From positions 1 to 40,062 of the forward strand of contig VGBT01000021.1 in NCBI GenBank assembly GCA_016870395.1: DNA of 40,062 bases, in the 5' to 3' direction. The notes below the pieces were generated by a model. That model had not been told where the DNA came from and made no database searches. It was given only the letters and a program-made list of their open reading frames with translations. The number at the start of each line of letters is the position of its first letter. Within the stretch, counting starts at the first letter, position 1. This document shows, piece by piece, positions 31,762 to 39,923 of this stretch. This DNA comes from Actinomycetota bacterium. GTDB lineage: Bacteria > Actinomycetota > Acidimicrobiia > IMCC26256 > JAENVU01. A program made the translations under genes and the position numbers.

Positions 31762-32177
31762 GCCGCCGCCGGCCGCAGCGCGTAGGCCACCACGAGCCAC
31801 TCGCCGGATCGACGCACGAGTCGAATCTCGTTGCGGACGACGCAGCCGTCCTTCAACACGAGCCGAGTGCACACCACCGCCGTGTCGCGCGCTTGAAGGA
31901 CCTCCTCCGCGGTCGCGTCCGCCACGCGCCGGCCGACCCCCGCGGCCGCGCGCGGTGCGTAGGCCGCGCGCTTCGTCGTCACGTAGTCGCCGCGCGTGAG
32001 GCCGTCGCGCAGCTCGGACCCGCACATCCGGTACACCGCGTCGAAGTCCAGCCGGTCCCACGCGTGCTCGAAGCCGAGTGCGACGTCGACCGCTCGGGGC
32101 CCGGGCTCCCGGGCGACCGCGACGATCACCACCACCGCGAGAACGATCATTGTGGTCAGGGCGGCGGGCCAGATCAT
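31758..32177 (-). CDS. Small membrane-anchored protein, NTF2/SnoaL-like
   Basis: 139 residues. One N-terminal membrane helix (WPAALTTMIVLAVVVIVAVA) precedes a domain with the LGFEHAWDRLDFDAVYRMCG pattern seen in NTF2-like/DUF4878 proteins and ending in WLVVAYALRP. These cone-shaped domains bind small ligands or act as extracytoplasmic scaffolds. It overlaps both neighbours by 4 bases (ATGA at each junction), so it is firmly part of the operon, but I cannot say what it does for the molybdenum enzyme. Confidence 0.7.
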   Translation of the reverse strand: MIWPAALTTMIVLAVVVIVAVAREPGPRAVDVALGFEHAWDRLDFDAVYRMCGSELRDGLTRGDYVTTKRAAYAPRAAAGVGRRVADATAEEVLQARDTAVVCTRLVLKDGCVVRNEIRLVRRSGEWLVVAYALRPAAA

Positions 32178-32458
32178 CGGGCCACCGCCTCGATCTCCGC
32201 GGCGAGCGCGAGATCCCGCCGGGTGAGGCCCCCCACGTCGTGGCTCGTGAGGGAAACCGTCACCGTGCGCCAGCGCACGTCGAGGTCGGGATGGTGGTTC
32301 GCGGCCTCGGCGAGGAACCCGATCCGCACGACCAGCGCGATCGCGTCCGCGAACGACGGGCACGGGAAGTCCTTTCGGATCTCGCCACCGACCCGGCTCC
32401 ACCCGGGGAGCGCCCCGAGGGCGGCGGCGACCTGCGCGTCGGAGAGGGAGCTGGTCAC
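32174..32458 (-). CDS. Pterin-4a-carbinolamine dehydratase family protein
   Basis: 94 residues covering the whole COG2154 fold. The conserved active-site stretch is NHHPDLDVRWRTVTVSLTSH followed by DVGGLTRRDLALA, with the paired histidines and downstream aspartates of the family. The classic role is dehydration of 4a-hydroxytetrahydropterin after aromatic amino-acid hydroxylation, but no hydroxylase is nearby. A subset has been linked by comparative genomics to molybdenum cofactor metabolism, which fits this operon with mobA, fdhD and an MGD enzyme. It starts at GTG 32458 and heads the unit, divergent from a cyclase pseudogene. Confidence 0.9.
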   Translation of the reverse strand: MTSSLSDAQVAAALGALPGWSRVGGEIRKDFPCPSFADAIALVVRIGFLAEAANHHPDLDVRWRTVTVSLTSHDVGGLTRRDLALAAEIEAVAR

Positions 32459-32570
32459 CTGTTCATTGTCCTACGCGGGAGGCCACCCGAGCACTCCGGC
32501 GCAACCGAGGCGCCGCTCGTCGGAAACCTCGGCCCCGCGAACCGGGGCACGCGGCCAGACGATTGGTCCC

Positions 32571-33707
32571 ATGCCTTGCTCGTCGTGCGGCGCCGGCGTC
32601 CCGGCCGACGCACGGTTCTGCCCGGCGTGCGGGCATGCCCTGGTGGCCCAGCCCGACCAGCGCCGGGTTGCTGCCGTCCTGTTCGCCGACCTCGTGGGGT
32701 TCACCCCACTTTCGGAAGGTGCCGACCCCGAGCGAATCAAGCCGCTCGTCGGCCGCGGTGCTCGAGGATGCGGTCACCCAGCGGCGCGGGCTCGACAACC
32801 CGCGCGGCCTCGCCGACGCACTTCGGTTCCGCGGGATGACCGACGTCTTCCGCAACCGGCTCGACCAGGCTGCGGCGTTGACCGACGAGGCACTCGCCCT
32901 GTTCCGCGGGATCGGCGACCAGCGCGATGAGGCGTGGCACTCCAGAACCTGGCGTGGATTGCGTTCAACCGGGGAGACAGCGTCGAGGCCGAGCGCCGCC
33001 TCGACGCATCGGCGAAGCATTTCGGCGAGATCGGCGACAGGGGTGGCGTCGCCTGGACACTGGGCCTCCTGGGGTGGGTCCGGTTCACCCAGAACAAGCT
33101 CGAGGAGGCGAGCGAGGTCGACCGAGCCCTGCGCGAGGCCGACGCTGCACGCGAGGTGTTCCTCGAGCTCGGCGACGCCTGGAGCGAGCTGCAATCGGTC
33201 ACGTCGATGATCCTGGCGCTCAACGCGCAGGGTCGGCGCTCCGCGGCCGAGGCGATGCTCGACGTGGCCGACGCGATCGCCGTTCGCCTCGCCGACTCGG
33301 GCATGCGCAACATCCCGAGGATCCTGCGCGTCATGATCCACGCGCAGAAGGGCGACCCCGAGGCCCTGCCCCTCATCGAGGCCGTCAACGCGGAGCTGGG
33401 GAAGAACGCCGCGGTCGTCACCGACGAGCGGCGGGTCACTGATGGGCCTAGCCCGTCTTCAGCAGGGCGACGTCTCCGGAGCCCTCGACCTCCTCGAACG
33501 CGCAGTCGCGCTCGCACCGAACCGTGGTTCGAGGGCGAACGCGGGCGTTGCGCTCGCGCGTGTTGCTGCCGACCGAGCCGACGAGGTAATCGCTCTCTGC
33601 GACGAGCTAAAGGACACGACGGTCACGCTCTCGACCGCTACCGGCTCGAGTTCCGCCTTGTGGGCTGGGAGCGGGTCTGCCGGCTCATGGCCGGCGTCCC
33701 GGGCTAG
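32571..33707 (+). pseudogene. Wreck of a zinc-ribbon/adenylate-cyclase/TPR regulator
   Basis: From ATG 32571 the frame reads a zinc ribbon (CSSCGAGVPADARFCPACG) and the first 25 residues of a class III nucleotide cyclase (VAAVLFADLVGFTPLSEGAD, including the first metal aspartate). It breaks near 32750. The following 180 bases in another frame, from AAVLEDAVTQRR, match the TPR region of such proteins. Then come a third stretch (LQNLAWIAFNRGDSVEAERR, from about 32938), a fourth (MGLARLQQGDVSGALDLLER, from 33442) and a final LDRYRLEFRLVGWERVCRL ending at 33707. Most of the cyclase and the whole AAA/ATPase part are missing, so at least one large deletion and three frameshifts have occurred. No functional cyclase can be made. 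It ends on a CTAG shared with the stop of the convergent dehydrogenase. Confidence 0.82.
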
Positions 33708-34681
33708 ACAGGCCGCGGCGCGCCGCCCAGTAGCGCGTCGAGCACCTCCCGACACGCGAGGCCGTCGGCGAACGTCGGTGCGCCCGGCGGTGCCACACCG
33801 GCGATCACGGCGTCGCGCACGACCTCGGCCCACGCCCGCATCGCGACGAGGTGCGGATCGCCGTCGGCCACCCGGCACTCCCACTCCGTGCGCGTGCCGT
33901 CGACGCATCGGAACACGACGCGACCGTCGTTCACACACTCTGCGACGCCCTCAGATCCGACGAACAAGAGTCGTTGCGCGAGCGACACCGGGGCGGCGAA
34001 CGAGGTGTCGATGCTCACCGACGTCCCCGCCTCCAGCTCGAGCCACGCCGTGAACCCGTCCTCGGCATCGCATGCCCGCAGCGCTCCCGCGCGGTCGGGC
34101 CGCTCCCCGACGTCGGTGCGCAACACGGCCCGCGCCAGCGCGACGTCGCCGAACAGCCACCGGAGGGCGTCGACCGCGTGAGAGCCCCAGGCGCCGACCC
34201 ATCCGCCGCCAGCCGCGCGGTCGAACAGCCAGCCGTGAGGCCGCATCGGGCTTCGCGACCCCGCGCTCAAACACGTCCACACGATGTGCCCCACCGCACC
34301 GAGCGAGCCGTCGGCGACGAGCTCGCGCAGCCGCAACCGGGCCGGTTGATGACGGAACTCGAAGTTCACGAGGTGCACGACGCCGACAGACGCCGCCGCG
34401 GTCAGCATCTCGCCGGCTTCACCTGCTGTGCGACCGAACGGCTTGTCGCACAGCACCGCGTGCCCGCCTTCGAGCGCGAGCTCGACGTGCGGGCGATGCA
34501 GGAACGGTGGCGAGTGCACCGTGACGAGGTCGAGGTCGCGACGGCCGCAAAGTTCGCGCACCGCGTCGTCGTCACGCGCGGACACGACGTCGACCACCAG
34601 GCAGCCGTCGGTCGCTGCGAAGACCGGGGCGACGACGCGCGCTCCGAACCCGGCGCCGATCACGCCGACGCGAAGCGTCAT
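33704..34681 (-). CDS. Gfo/Idh/MocA family oxidoreductase
   Basis: 325 residues. NAD(P)-dependent sugar or cyclitol dehydrogenase type. The N-terminal Rossmann motif is VGVIGAGFGARV; DLVTVHSPPFLHRPHVELAL and VLCDKPFGRTAGEAGEML follow, the latter holding the conserved CxKP-like lysine, and GAWGSHAVDALRWLFGD marks the substrate-binding domain with the usual histidine. The substrate is unknown. ATG 34681 overlaps the TGA of the upstream gene, placing it last in the series starting at 39005. Its TAG stop shares the bases CTAG with the convergent pseudogene. Confidence 0.9.
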   Translation of the reverse strand: MTLRVGVIGAGFGARVVAPVFAATDGCLVVDVVSARDDDAVRELCGRRDLDLVTVHSPPFLHRPHVELALEGGHAVLCDKPFGRTAGEAGEMLTAAASVGVVHLVNFEFRHQPARLRLRELVADGSLGAVGHIVWTCLSAGSRSPMRPHGWLFDRAAGGGWVGAWGSHAVDALRWLFGDVALARAVLRTDVGERPDRAGALRACDAEDGFTAWLELEAGTSVSIDTSFAAPVSLAQRLLFVGSEGVAECVNDGRVVFRCVDGTRTEWECRVADGDPHLVAMRAWAEVVRDAVIAGVAPPGAPTFADGLACREVLDALLGGAPRPV

Positions 34682-35355
34682 TCGCCGAACGCAGCCTCGG
34701 GGTCGGGATCGCTCGCACCCAACCCGAGGTGCAGCCGGGAGAGGAAGATGTGTCCGAGCGGACCGATCCAGAGCGCGAACACGACGGTGCCGACACCCAC
34801 GTCGCCGCCCAGCAGCCAACCCGCGCCCAGCGCGCCGAGCTCGAGGCCGGTGCGGACGGCCCAGATCGGGTGTCCACGCGCGGCGATGCTCGTCATCAAG
34901 CCGTCACGCGGCCCCGGTCCGAGACCCGAGCCGATGTAGAGCCCGATGCCCAGGGCGACGGTCACGATCCCCGCGGCGAGCAGCCCCCAGCGCGCCGCAG
35001 CGCCCACCGGCTCGCCGACGAGTGCGAGCGTGAGATCGGTGATTAGCCCCGCGCCCAGGGTGTTCACGACCGTCCCGAGACCCATCCGCTGATGCAGCGG
35101 GATCCACGCCAGGAGGATCACGATGCCGAGGGCAATCACGACGGTGCCGAAGCTGAGGCCCGTCACGTCGGCAAGTCCCTGGTGCAGCACGTCCCAGGGT
35201 GAGAGCCCGAGCCGAGCCCGGACCGTCAGGCCGATCCCGAAGCCCAGGCACGCGACGCCGGCGAGGAGTCGCGGCAGGCGCCGACGGAGCTCGGCGCCAC
35301 GGGGGAACCCGACGACGACCAGCTCGGGACGCAACGGCCGCGCGGGAATGGTCAC
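34678..35355 (-). CDS. YczE/YitT-like integral membrane protein (COG2364)
   Basis: 225 residues from GTG 35355, with about five hydrophobic segments. The family pattern LGFGIGLTVRARLGLSPWDVLHQGL occurs in the first half, and its counterpart IGLYIGSGLGPGPRDGLMTS in the second, an internal repeat typical of YczE proteins. Function is unknown in the family; some lie beside GntR or MFS genes. It overlaps nagB upstream in GTGA and the dehydrogenase downstream in ATGA. A role in moving or sensing the sugar handled by the cluster is a guess. Confidence 0.82.
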   Translation of the reverse strand: MTIPARPLRPELVVVGFPRGAELRRRLPRLLAGVACLGFGIGLTVRARLGLSPWDVLHQGLADVTGLSFGTVVIALGIVILLAWIPLHQRMGLGTVVNTLGAGLITDLTLALVGEPVGAAARWGLLAAGIVTVALGIGLYIGSGLGPGPRDGLMTSIAARGHPIWAVRTGLELGALGAGWLLGGDVGVGTVVFALWIGPLGHIFLSRLHLGLGASDPDPEAAFGE

Positions 35356-36104
35356 GCCCGTGAGTCTCGCAGCCCGGCAGCGGATGCCGGGTCGAGATAG
35401 ACGGTCGCGTGCTCGACCCGTTGCAGGATCGAGGCCGGACAGGCACTGGACACCGGTCCCTCGAGGGCCGCGGCAACCGCCGCGGCCTTGCGGGTCTCGG
35501 ACACGATCACGACGAGATCGCGGGCCCGGAGCAGTGCCGGGATCGTGGCGGTGATCGCGTACGGCGGCACCGCTTCGACGCCGGGGAAGTGTCCCTCCCC
35601 CACCTGCTGGCGCTTGCAGGCGTCGTCGAGTGCCACGACCTTGACGTCGCGATGATCGTCGAAGTCGGCCACCGGTGGGTCGTTGAACGCGAGGTGCCCG
35701 TTCTCGCCGATCCCGAGACAGCAAAGGTCCAAGGGATGCCTGCGCAAAAGCTCTGCGTAGCGCGCGCACTCCGCGTCCGGTACGAGCGATGCACCGTCGA
35801 GAAAGTAAAACGAACCGGGTTGGAGCGGCTCGACGACGTGCTCGTGCATGTAGCGAGCGAAGCTCGCAGGATGCCGATCGTTCATCCCCAGGTACTCGTC
35901 CATGTGGAAGCCGACGACGCGCGCCCATTCGACACCGGGTTCACGTGCAAGCTCCGCGAGAAAGGCGAGCTGCGAGCTCCCCGCGGCGAACATCACGTTC
36001 GCGACGCCTCGGGTCTCGATCGCCGTGACGATCACCGCAGTAACGCGTGCCGAGGCGGCTCGCGCCATCGCGGGGAGATCGGGCTCGACGACGACGGCAG
36101 GCAT
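35352..36104 (-). CDS. nagB: Glucosamine-6-phosphate deaminase/isomerase
   Basis: 250 residues. Converts glucosamine-6-phosphate to fructose-6-phosphate and ammonia. Signatures present: FAAGSSQLAFLAEL (phosphate loop variant), VVGFHMDEYLGM with the catalytic Asp, LCCLGIGENGHLAFNDPP with the Glu-Asn-Gly-His catalytic block, and SSACPASILQ near the C-terminus. The GSSQ in place of the usual GSTP-type loop is a small deviation, so a related phosphosugar could be the substrate. ATG 36104 comes one base after the GH4 stop, so translation is coupled. Confidence 0.9.
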   Translation of the reverse strand: MPAVVVEPDLPAMARAASARVTAVIVTAIETRGVANVMFAAGSSQLAFLAELAREPGVEWARVVGFHMDEYLGMNDRHPASFARYMHEHVVEPLQPGSFYFLDGASLVPDAECARYAELLRRHPLDLCCLGIGENGHLAFNDPPVADFDDHRDVKVVALDDACKRQQVGEGHFPGVEAVPPYAITATIPALLRARDLVVIVSETRKAAAVAAALEGPVSSACPASILQRVEHATVYLDPASAAGLRDSRA

Positions 36105-36105
36105 G

Positions 36106-37482
36106 TCAGCCGAAGCGCGGCAGCCAGGCCGCGGTCGCCGTGAGCATCTCGTCGGTCATGGTCTGCAGTCGGTCGACGTCGATGCGGCCGGCGAGCGGGT
36201 CGGCGAGCATCGCCGCGAAGACCAGGCCGCGATCGCCCTTGATCGCGGCCTGGACGGTGAGCTCCTGCGCGGCGCTCACCCGCCGCAGGTGCTCGGCCAA
36301 CCCGGGCGGCACGACCGCCGCGTGCGCGCCTCGCATCCCGGCCGCGTCGACGGTCCCCATCGACTCCACCACCACCTCGCGCGGGAAGTCGGGGCACTGC
36401 CCGACGTTGGGCAGGTTGACCGGGATCGTCCGCGGTCGGTCTCGCAACCGCGCGTCGATCAGAGCGGCCACCAGCTCGCCCGACGGCATCGTGGAGATCT
36501 CCGGTGCGACGAGCATCCGAGCGAGCTCGGCGACGTAGCGGTCCTTCCAGGCCTCGCGGTCCTCGATCGTGGTGAGCTGCACGCCCCAGCGCTCGCCCCA
36601 ACCCGACTCCTCGGTGAGGAACCCGGCAAAGAACTCGACGAGGTGCCGGTCGCCCGCGGCCGGGAGCACGCCGAACCGGCGAAACAGCTCGAGCTTGACC
36701 CGGTTGCCGGCGAGCAGGTCACCGCGGGTCCACGTGCCACCCTCGCTCACCTTCTCGTGACCGAGTCCTTCCGGGAGCGCGAACGCCAGCGGCTCGCCGC
36801 CTCGCGTGTCCTGGTGTTCGAGCAGGTCGCGGAGGAGCTCGAACCCGTCCGCACCGCTCACGCCCAGCTCCGTGATCACCGGAAGGTGGTTCACTCCGGC
36901 AACCTCGAGCTCGATCTCACGGAAGTCGGCATCGAGGAGCATCGCGAGGACGAACCGCGTCATGGTGACCTCGTGGCACAGGCCGACCGTCGTGATCTCG
37001 GTCTCACGGGTCACGGCGCGGCAAAGTGTGGTCATCGGGTTGGTGAGGTTCAGCAGCCACGCGTCGGGGCAGCACTCTCCCATGTCGGCCGCGATCCCGA
37101 GAAAGACCGGGATGTTGCGCAGCGCGCGGACGATCCCACCAGGCCCCACCGTGTCGCCGACACTCTGGCGGATCCCGTAGCGTGCCGGGATCTCGAGGTC
37201 GTGACGCATGCTGGCGAACCCACCGGTCGAGATCGACACGACGACATAGTCGGCGCCGTCGAGCGCGTCCCGCTGCTCCGTGGTACCGCGGGCGGTGATC
37301 GGAAGGCCGCGCAGCTCGGCGATGCGCTCGACCCAGGCCACCATCGTCGGCACCGGGTCGGGATTCACGTCCTCGACGACGATCTCGGCCTCGTGCAACG
37401 ACGGAGTGTTCGCGATGTCGACCAACAGCTTGGGCATCCATTGGTAGCTGCCCCCACCGACGATCGTGATCCGCGGCGCCAT
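36106..37482 (-). CDS. Glycoside hydrolase family 4 (NAD- and metal-dependent)
   Basis: 458 residues. GH4 enzymes cleave alpha- or beta-glycosides by a redox-elimination route using NAD and Mn. The Rossmann motif is ITIVGGGSYQWMPKLL at the N-terminus. VSISTGGFASMRHDLEIPAR and GDTVGPGGIVRALRNIPVF are typical, LLNLTNPMTTL is the substrate Asn region, and the metal ligands are Cys in VGLCHEV and His in GVNHLPV. Whether the substrate is phosphorylated is unclear. ATG 37482 lies 9 bases after the RidA stop; that TAG is part of a TAGCGT hexamer six bases before the start. Next to NagB, a glycoside of an amino sugar is the simplest inference. Confidence 0.92.
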   Translation of the reverse strand: MAPRITIVGGGSYQWMPKLLVDIANTPSLHEAEIVVEDVNPDPVPTMVAWVERIAELRGLPITARGTTEQRDALDGADYVVVSISTGGFASMRHDLEIPARYGIRQSVGDTVGPGGIVRALRNIPVFLGIAADMGECCPDAWLLNLTNPMTTLCRAVTRETEITTVGLCHEVTMTRFVLAMLLDADFREIELEVAGVNHLPVITELGVSGADGFELLRDLLEHQDTRGGEPLAFALPEGLGHEKVSEGGTWTRGDLLAGNRVKLELFRRFGVLPAAGDRHLVEFFAGFLTEESGWGERWGVQLTTIEDREAWKDRYVAELARMLVAPEISTMPSGELVAALIDARLRDRPRTIPVNLPNVGQCPDFPREVVVESMGTVDAAGMRGAHAAVVPPGLAEHLRRVSAAQELTVQAAIKGDRGLVFAAMLADPLAGRIDVDRLQTMTDEMLTATAAWLPRFG

Positions 37483-37491
37483 GGCTCGACG

Positions 37492-37953
37492 CTACCCGAG
37501 TGCCACCTCGACCTCGATCTCGACCGCCGCGCCGCGTGGCAGTGCCGCGACCCCGATCGCCGAGCGCGTGTGTCGGCCCGCGGTGCCGAAGACCTCGTGG
37601 AGAAGGCGACTCGCACCGTCGACGACCTGGGGCTGCTCCGCGTAGCCGGGTGCCGACGCGACGAACCCGATCACGGTCAACACGCGCTCGATCCGATCGA
37701 GGGACCCAAGCTGTGCGCGCAGCACCGAGAGCGCATTGAGCGCGCACCAGCGCGCGGCTTCGGCTCCCTCGGGTGTGGTGAGCGAGCTGCCGAGCGTGCC
37801 CGGACGGACGAGGGCACCTACCCGATCGCGCGGGAGCTGGCCCGAGGTCCGGGCCCGTCCGCCGTGCACCACGACGGCGTCGAGCGGATCGTGGGGCGGG
37901 TAGGGGCCCGGCAGGTCGCCGACGATCGCGGCGAGTCGGGCGTCGTGGCTCAT
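37492..37953 (-). CDS. RidA family (YjgF/YER057c/UK114) protein
   Basis: 153 residues. RidA proteins hydrolyse reactive enamine/imine intermediates released by PLP enzymes, or are diverged deaminases. Seen here: GRARTSGQLPRD, ALNALSVLRAQLGSLDRIERVL, VIGFVASAPGYAEQPQVVDGAS and the C-terminal HTRSAIGVAALPRGAAVEIEV. The arginine in TRSAIGV matches the ligand-binding arginine of the family, and the pattern is that of the YjgH/Rid-related group. ATG 37953 is 11 bases after the esterase stop, and that TAG forms a TAGCGT hexamer 8 bases before the start. Confidence 0.9.
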   Translation of the reverse strand: MSHDARLAAIVGDLPGPYPPHDPLDAVVVHGGRARTSGQLPRDRVGALVRPGTLGSSLTTPEGAEAARWCALNALSVLRAQLGSLDRIERVLTVIGFVASAPGYAEQPQVVDGASRLLHEVFGTAGRHTRSAIGVAALPRGAAVEIEVEVALG

Positions 37954-37964
37954 GGGCGCGGACG

Positions 37965-39005
37965 CTACAGCCACCGCTTCAGGAACGGGTAGGCGCGAAC
38001 GCCGTGCCACACATGGCCGCCGTCGAAGACCTCGTGCTCGAGCGCATCGGCCGGAGCGCTCATCACCGCGTACACCCGCCGCAAGTCGGCAACCGCGTCG
38101 GTCGCCGCGTCGAGCGGGAACAGGAGGTCGTCGGTGCCCGACTCCACGAGCAGCGACCTCGGCGCCACCAGGGCGCCGAGGTCGACGTGCTCGAGCTCTC
38201 CGAGCATTCCCGGGAGGACCTGCGAGCCGCACATGTTCCACGGCACCCGATGCGCGGCAGCCCACGACGAGAAGAAGCCGCTCACCACCGTGGCCCGAAC
38301 CCGCGCGTCCCACGCGGCCAGCAACAGGGCCATCGTCGCGCCGTAGGAGAACCCCACGGCGCCGAGCCGGCCGGCATCGACGAGGGGGTGCTCCTCCAGC
38401 ACGTCGAGGCACACCGTGAGGTCGTGCAGGTTCTGGGTGAGCGGGCTGACGCCGGCCATGACCGCGTGCACGAGGTTGACGTCACAGTGGTACCGGTCGT
38501 CAGGCTGCCGGTCGCCGCGCTCACCGAAGCAACGCAGGTCGGGCGCGAGGACCACGTAGCCGCGTTGCGCGAGCCGGTCGCCGTAGTTGCCCTGGTGATC
38601 CTCGATCGCGGCGCGGATCTCCGGGCCGTCGAGACCGCACACCTCCGACTTGCCGGGTCCGTGCCCGTGCAGCGCGAGCACCGCGGGGCCAGGCTCGTCG
38701 CGATCGTGGGGCACGAGCAGGAACGCGGCGACGCTCATGTCCGGTTCGGCATCGAACACGAGCCGGTCGCGCCGGTAGCTGCCGCAGTCGATGGACGCGG
38801 TGACCTCGACGTCGGGGGGTATCGGATGAGGCAGTGGACCGAGCAGATCGGAGAGGCGACCGCGCAATCGGGCCCTCCAGGCCGGGATCGCGGCAAGATC
38901 CGCGGGGACGGGATGTGCCGGCCGGACCTCGTCGAGTCGCAGCTGCCAAGAAGCCCAGGGCGACAGGTTGCGAACGCGCTTCGGCTCCGACTCGGTCGCG
39001 CTCAC
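37965..39005 (-). CDS. Alpha/beta hydrolase, acetyl-xylan-esterase/dienelactone-hydrolase-like
   Basis: 346 residues. The nucleophile elbow is GFSYGAT (serine), the acid lies in ESGTDDLLFP and the histidine in DGGHVWHG, a complete triad in the right order. GPAVLALHGHGPGKSE is the oxyanion-hole region. Such esterases often sit near glycosidases and remove acyl groups from sugars, which fits its place at the head of the GH4-NagB series. No signal peptide, so it acts inside the cell. The start is GTG 39005; the TAG stop at 37967-37965 overlaps the possible -10 of the RidA gene. Confidence 0.85.
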   Translation of the reverse strand: MSATESEPKRVRNLSPWASWQLRLDEVRPAHPVPADLAAIPAWRARLRGRLSDLLGPLPHPIPPDVEVTASIDCGSYRRDRLVFDAEPDMSVAAFLLVPHDRDEPGPAVLALHGHGPGKSEVCGLDGPEIRAAIEDHQGNYGDRLAQRGYVVLAPDLRCFGERGDRQPDDRYHCDVNLVHAVMAGVSPLTQNLHDLTVCLDVLEEHPLVDAGRLGAVGFSYGATMALLLAAWDARVRATVVSGFFSSWAAAHRVPWNMCGSQVLPGMLGELEHVDLGALVAPRSLLVESGTDDLLFPLDAATDAVADLRRVYAVMSAPADALEHEVFDGGHVWHGVRAYPFLKRWL

Positions 39006-39095
39006 CGCGACACGTGACGCGACGCCGCGTTACCCGAGCCGGCGCCGTCGATCACGGCCGGTCACCGTACGGAGAGAAACTGGAAGCGTCAAGCG

Positions 39096-39760
39096 ATGCA
39101 GGTCGGATTCATCGGTCCCGGCGCGATGGGACTGCCGATGACCCGGCACCTGGTGGAAGCAGGGCACGCGCTCACCCTCGCTTCCCGTTCCCGCCCGCCG
39201 ATCGACGCTGCGGTGGCGTTCCGGGCGAAGGAGGGCCGCGACCCCGAAGCGGTCGTGCGCGCGAGCGACGTGACCATCCTCTGCCTGCCGAGCTCCCCAC
39301 ACGTGATCGACGTGCTCGATACGGCGATGCTTGCGCTCGGGCCGAACAAGATCGTGGTCGACACGTCCACCATTGATCCCGAGGTGGAGCGCGCGCAGCA
39401 CGAGCGGGTCGGGGCAACGGGGCGCGCTACTTCGAAGCACCGTTGTCGGGAGGGACCGCCGGTGCGCAGGCGGGCACCCTGACCCTGATGGTCGGCGGCG
39501 AGGCCGCGACGCTCGAAGCCGCTCGGCCGGCACTCGACCCGTTCTCGGGCCTAGCCGTGCACGTCGGCGGGCCCGGGATGGGCCAGGTCGTGAAGCTGTG
39601 CACCAACCTCGTCTCCGCGGCACAGATGCTCGCGACCGCGGAGGCCACAGTGATGGCCGAACGTGCGGGGGTCGACCTGGCCCAGCTCCACGAGGTCCTC
39701 ACCCACGCCACGGGTGACTGCGTGGCGGTCCGGACGCGCCCGCCCGCACCCGACCGATGA
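39096..39760 (+). pseudogene. 3-hydroxyisobutyrate-dehydrogenase-like protein, frameshifted and truncated
   Basis: ATG 39096 with GGAAG about 9 bases upstream opens MQVGFIGPGAMGLPMTRHLV, the GxGxMG NAD-binding start of the beta-hydroxyacid dehydrogenase family. The frame continues through VTILCLPSSPHVIDVL and VVDTSTIDPE. It then shifts near 39410-39425, in a G-rich run, and resumes one frame over as APLSGGTAGAQAGTLTLMVG and GPGMGQVVKLCTNLVSAAQM, which hold the family's SGG substrate motif and catalytic lysine (VKLCTN). The second frame ends at 39760 after HEVLTHATGDCVAVRTR, roughly 70 residues short of the usual C-terminal domain. The frameshift could be a sequencing error, but the missing end cannot. 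Confidence 0.8.
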
Positions 39761-39923
39761 GGGTGCCGACCCACTCGCCGTCGGCAAAGGCAGGAGGCCC
39801 AGGCATGTCCCCGCGGCCGGAAGCGCCGGACCGTTCGGTCGACGCACCGGCGCCGGGCGCGCCGAGCAAGGCAACGACCGTGACCCCGCCGAGCAACCGG
39901 CGCCACCACTGCGGCTGACCCAA
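39699..39923 (-). CDS. Fragment of a secreted protein, function unknown
   Basis: 74 codons from TTG 39923: a basic start, a hydrophobic stretch (LLGGVTVVALLGAPGAGAS) like a signal peptide, then a short region with MPGPPAFADGEWVGTLIGRVR. The latter resembles the beginning of secreted domains of unknown function. The frame then runs into the dehydrogenase remnant on the other strand and stops, so only the N-terminus exists. A longer start at 40001 is possible but adds unconvincing residues. Composition and the abrupt end suggest a rearrangement joint near 39700-39750. Confidence 0.35.
   Translation of the reverse strand: MGQPQWWRRLLGGVTVVALLGAPGAGASTERSGASGRGDMPGPPAFADGEWVGTLIGRVRAGASGPPRSHPWRG

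Noticed and set aside
28397-31999. A 1200-codon plus-strand open frame opposite fdhF, fdhD and mobA
   Set aside because: Spans three clearly recognised minus-strand genes and has no recognisable motif, so it is a composition artefact.
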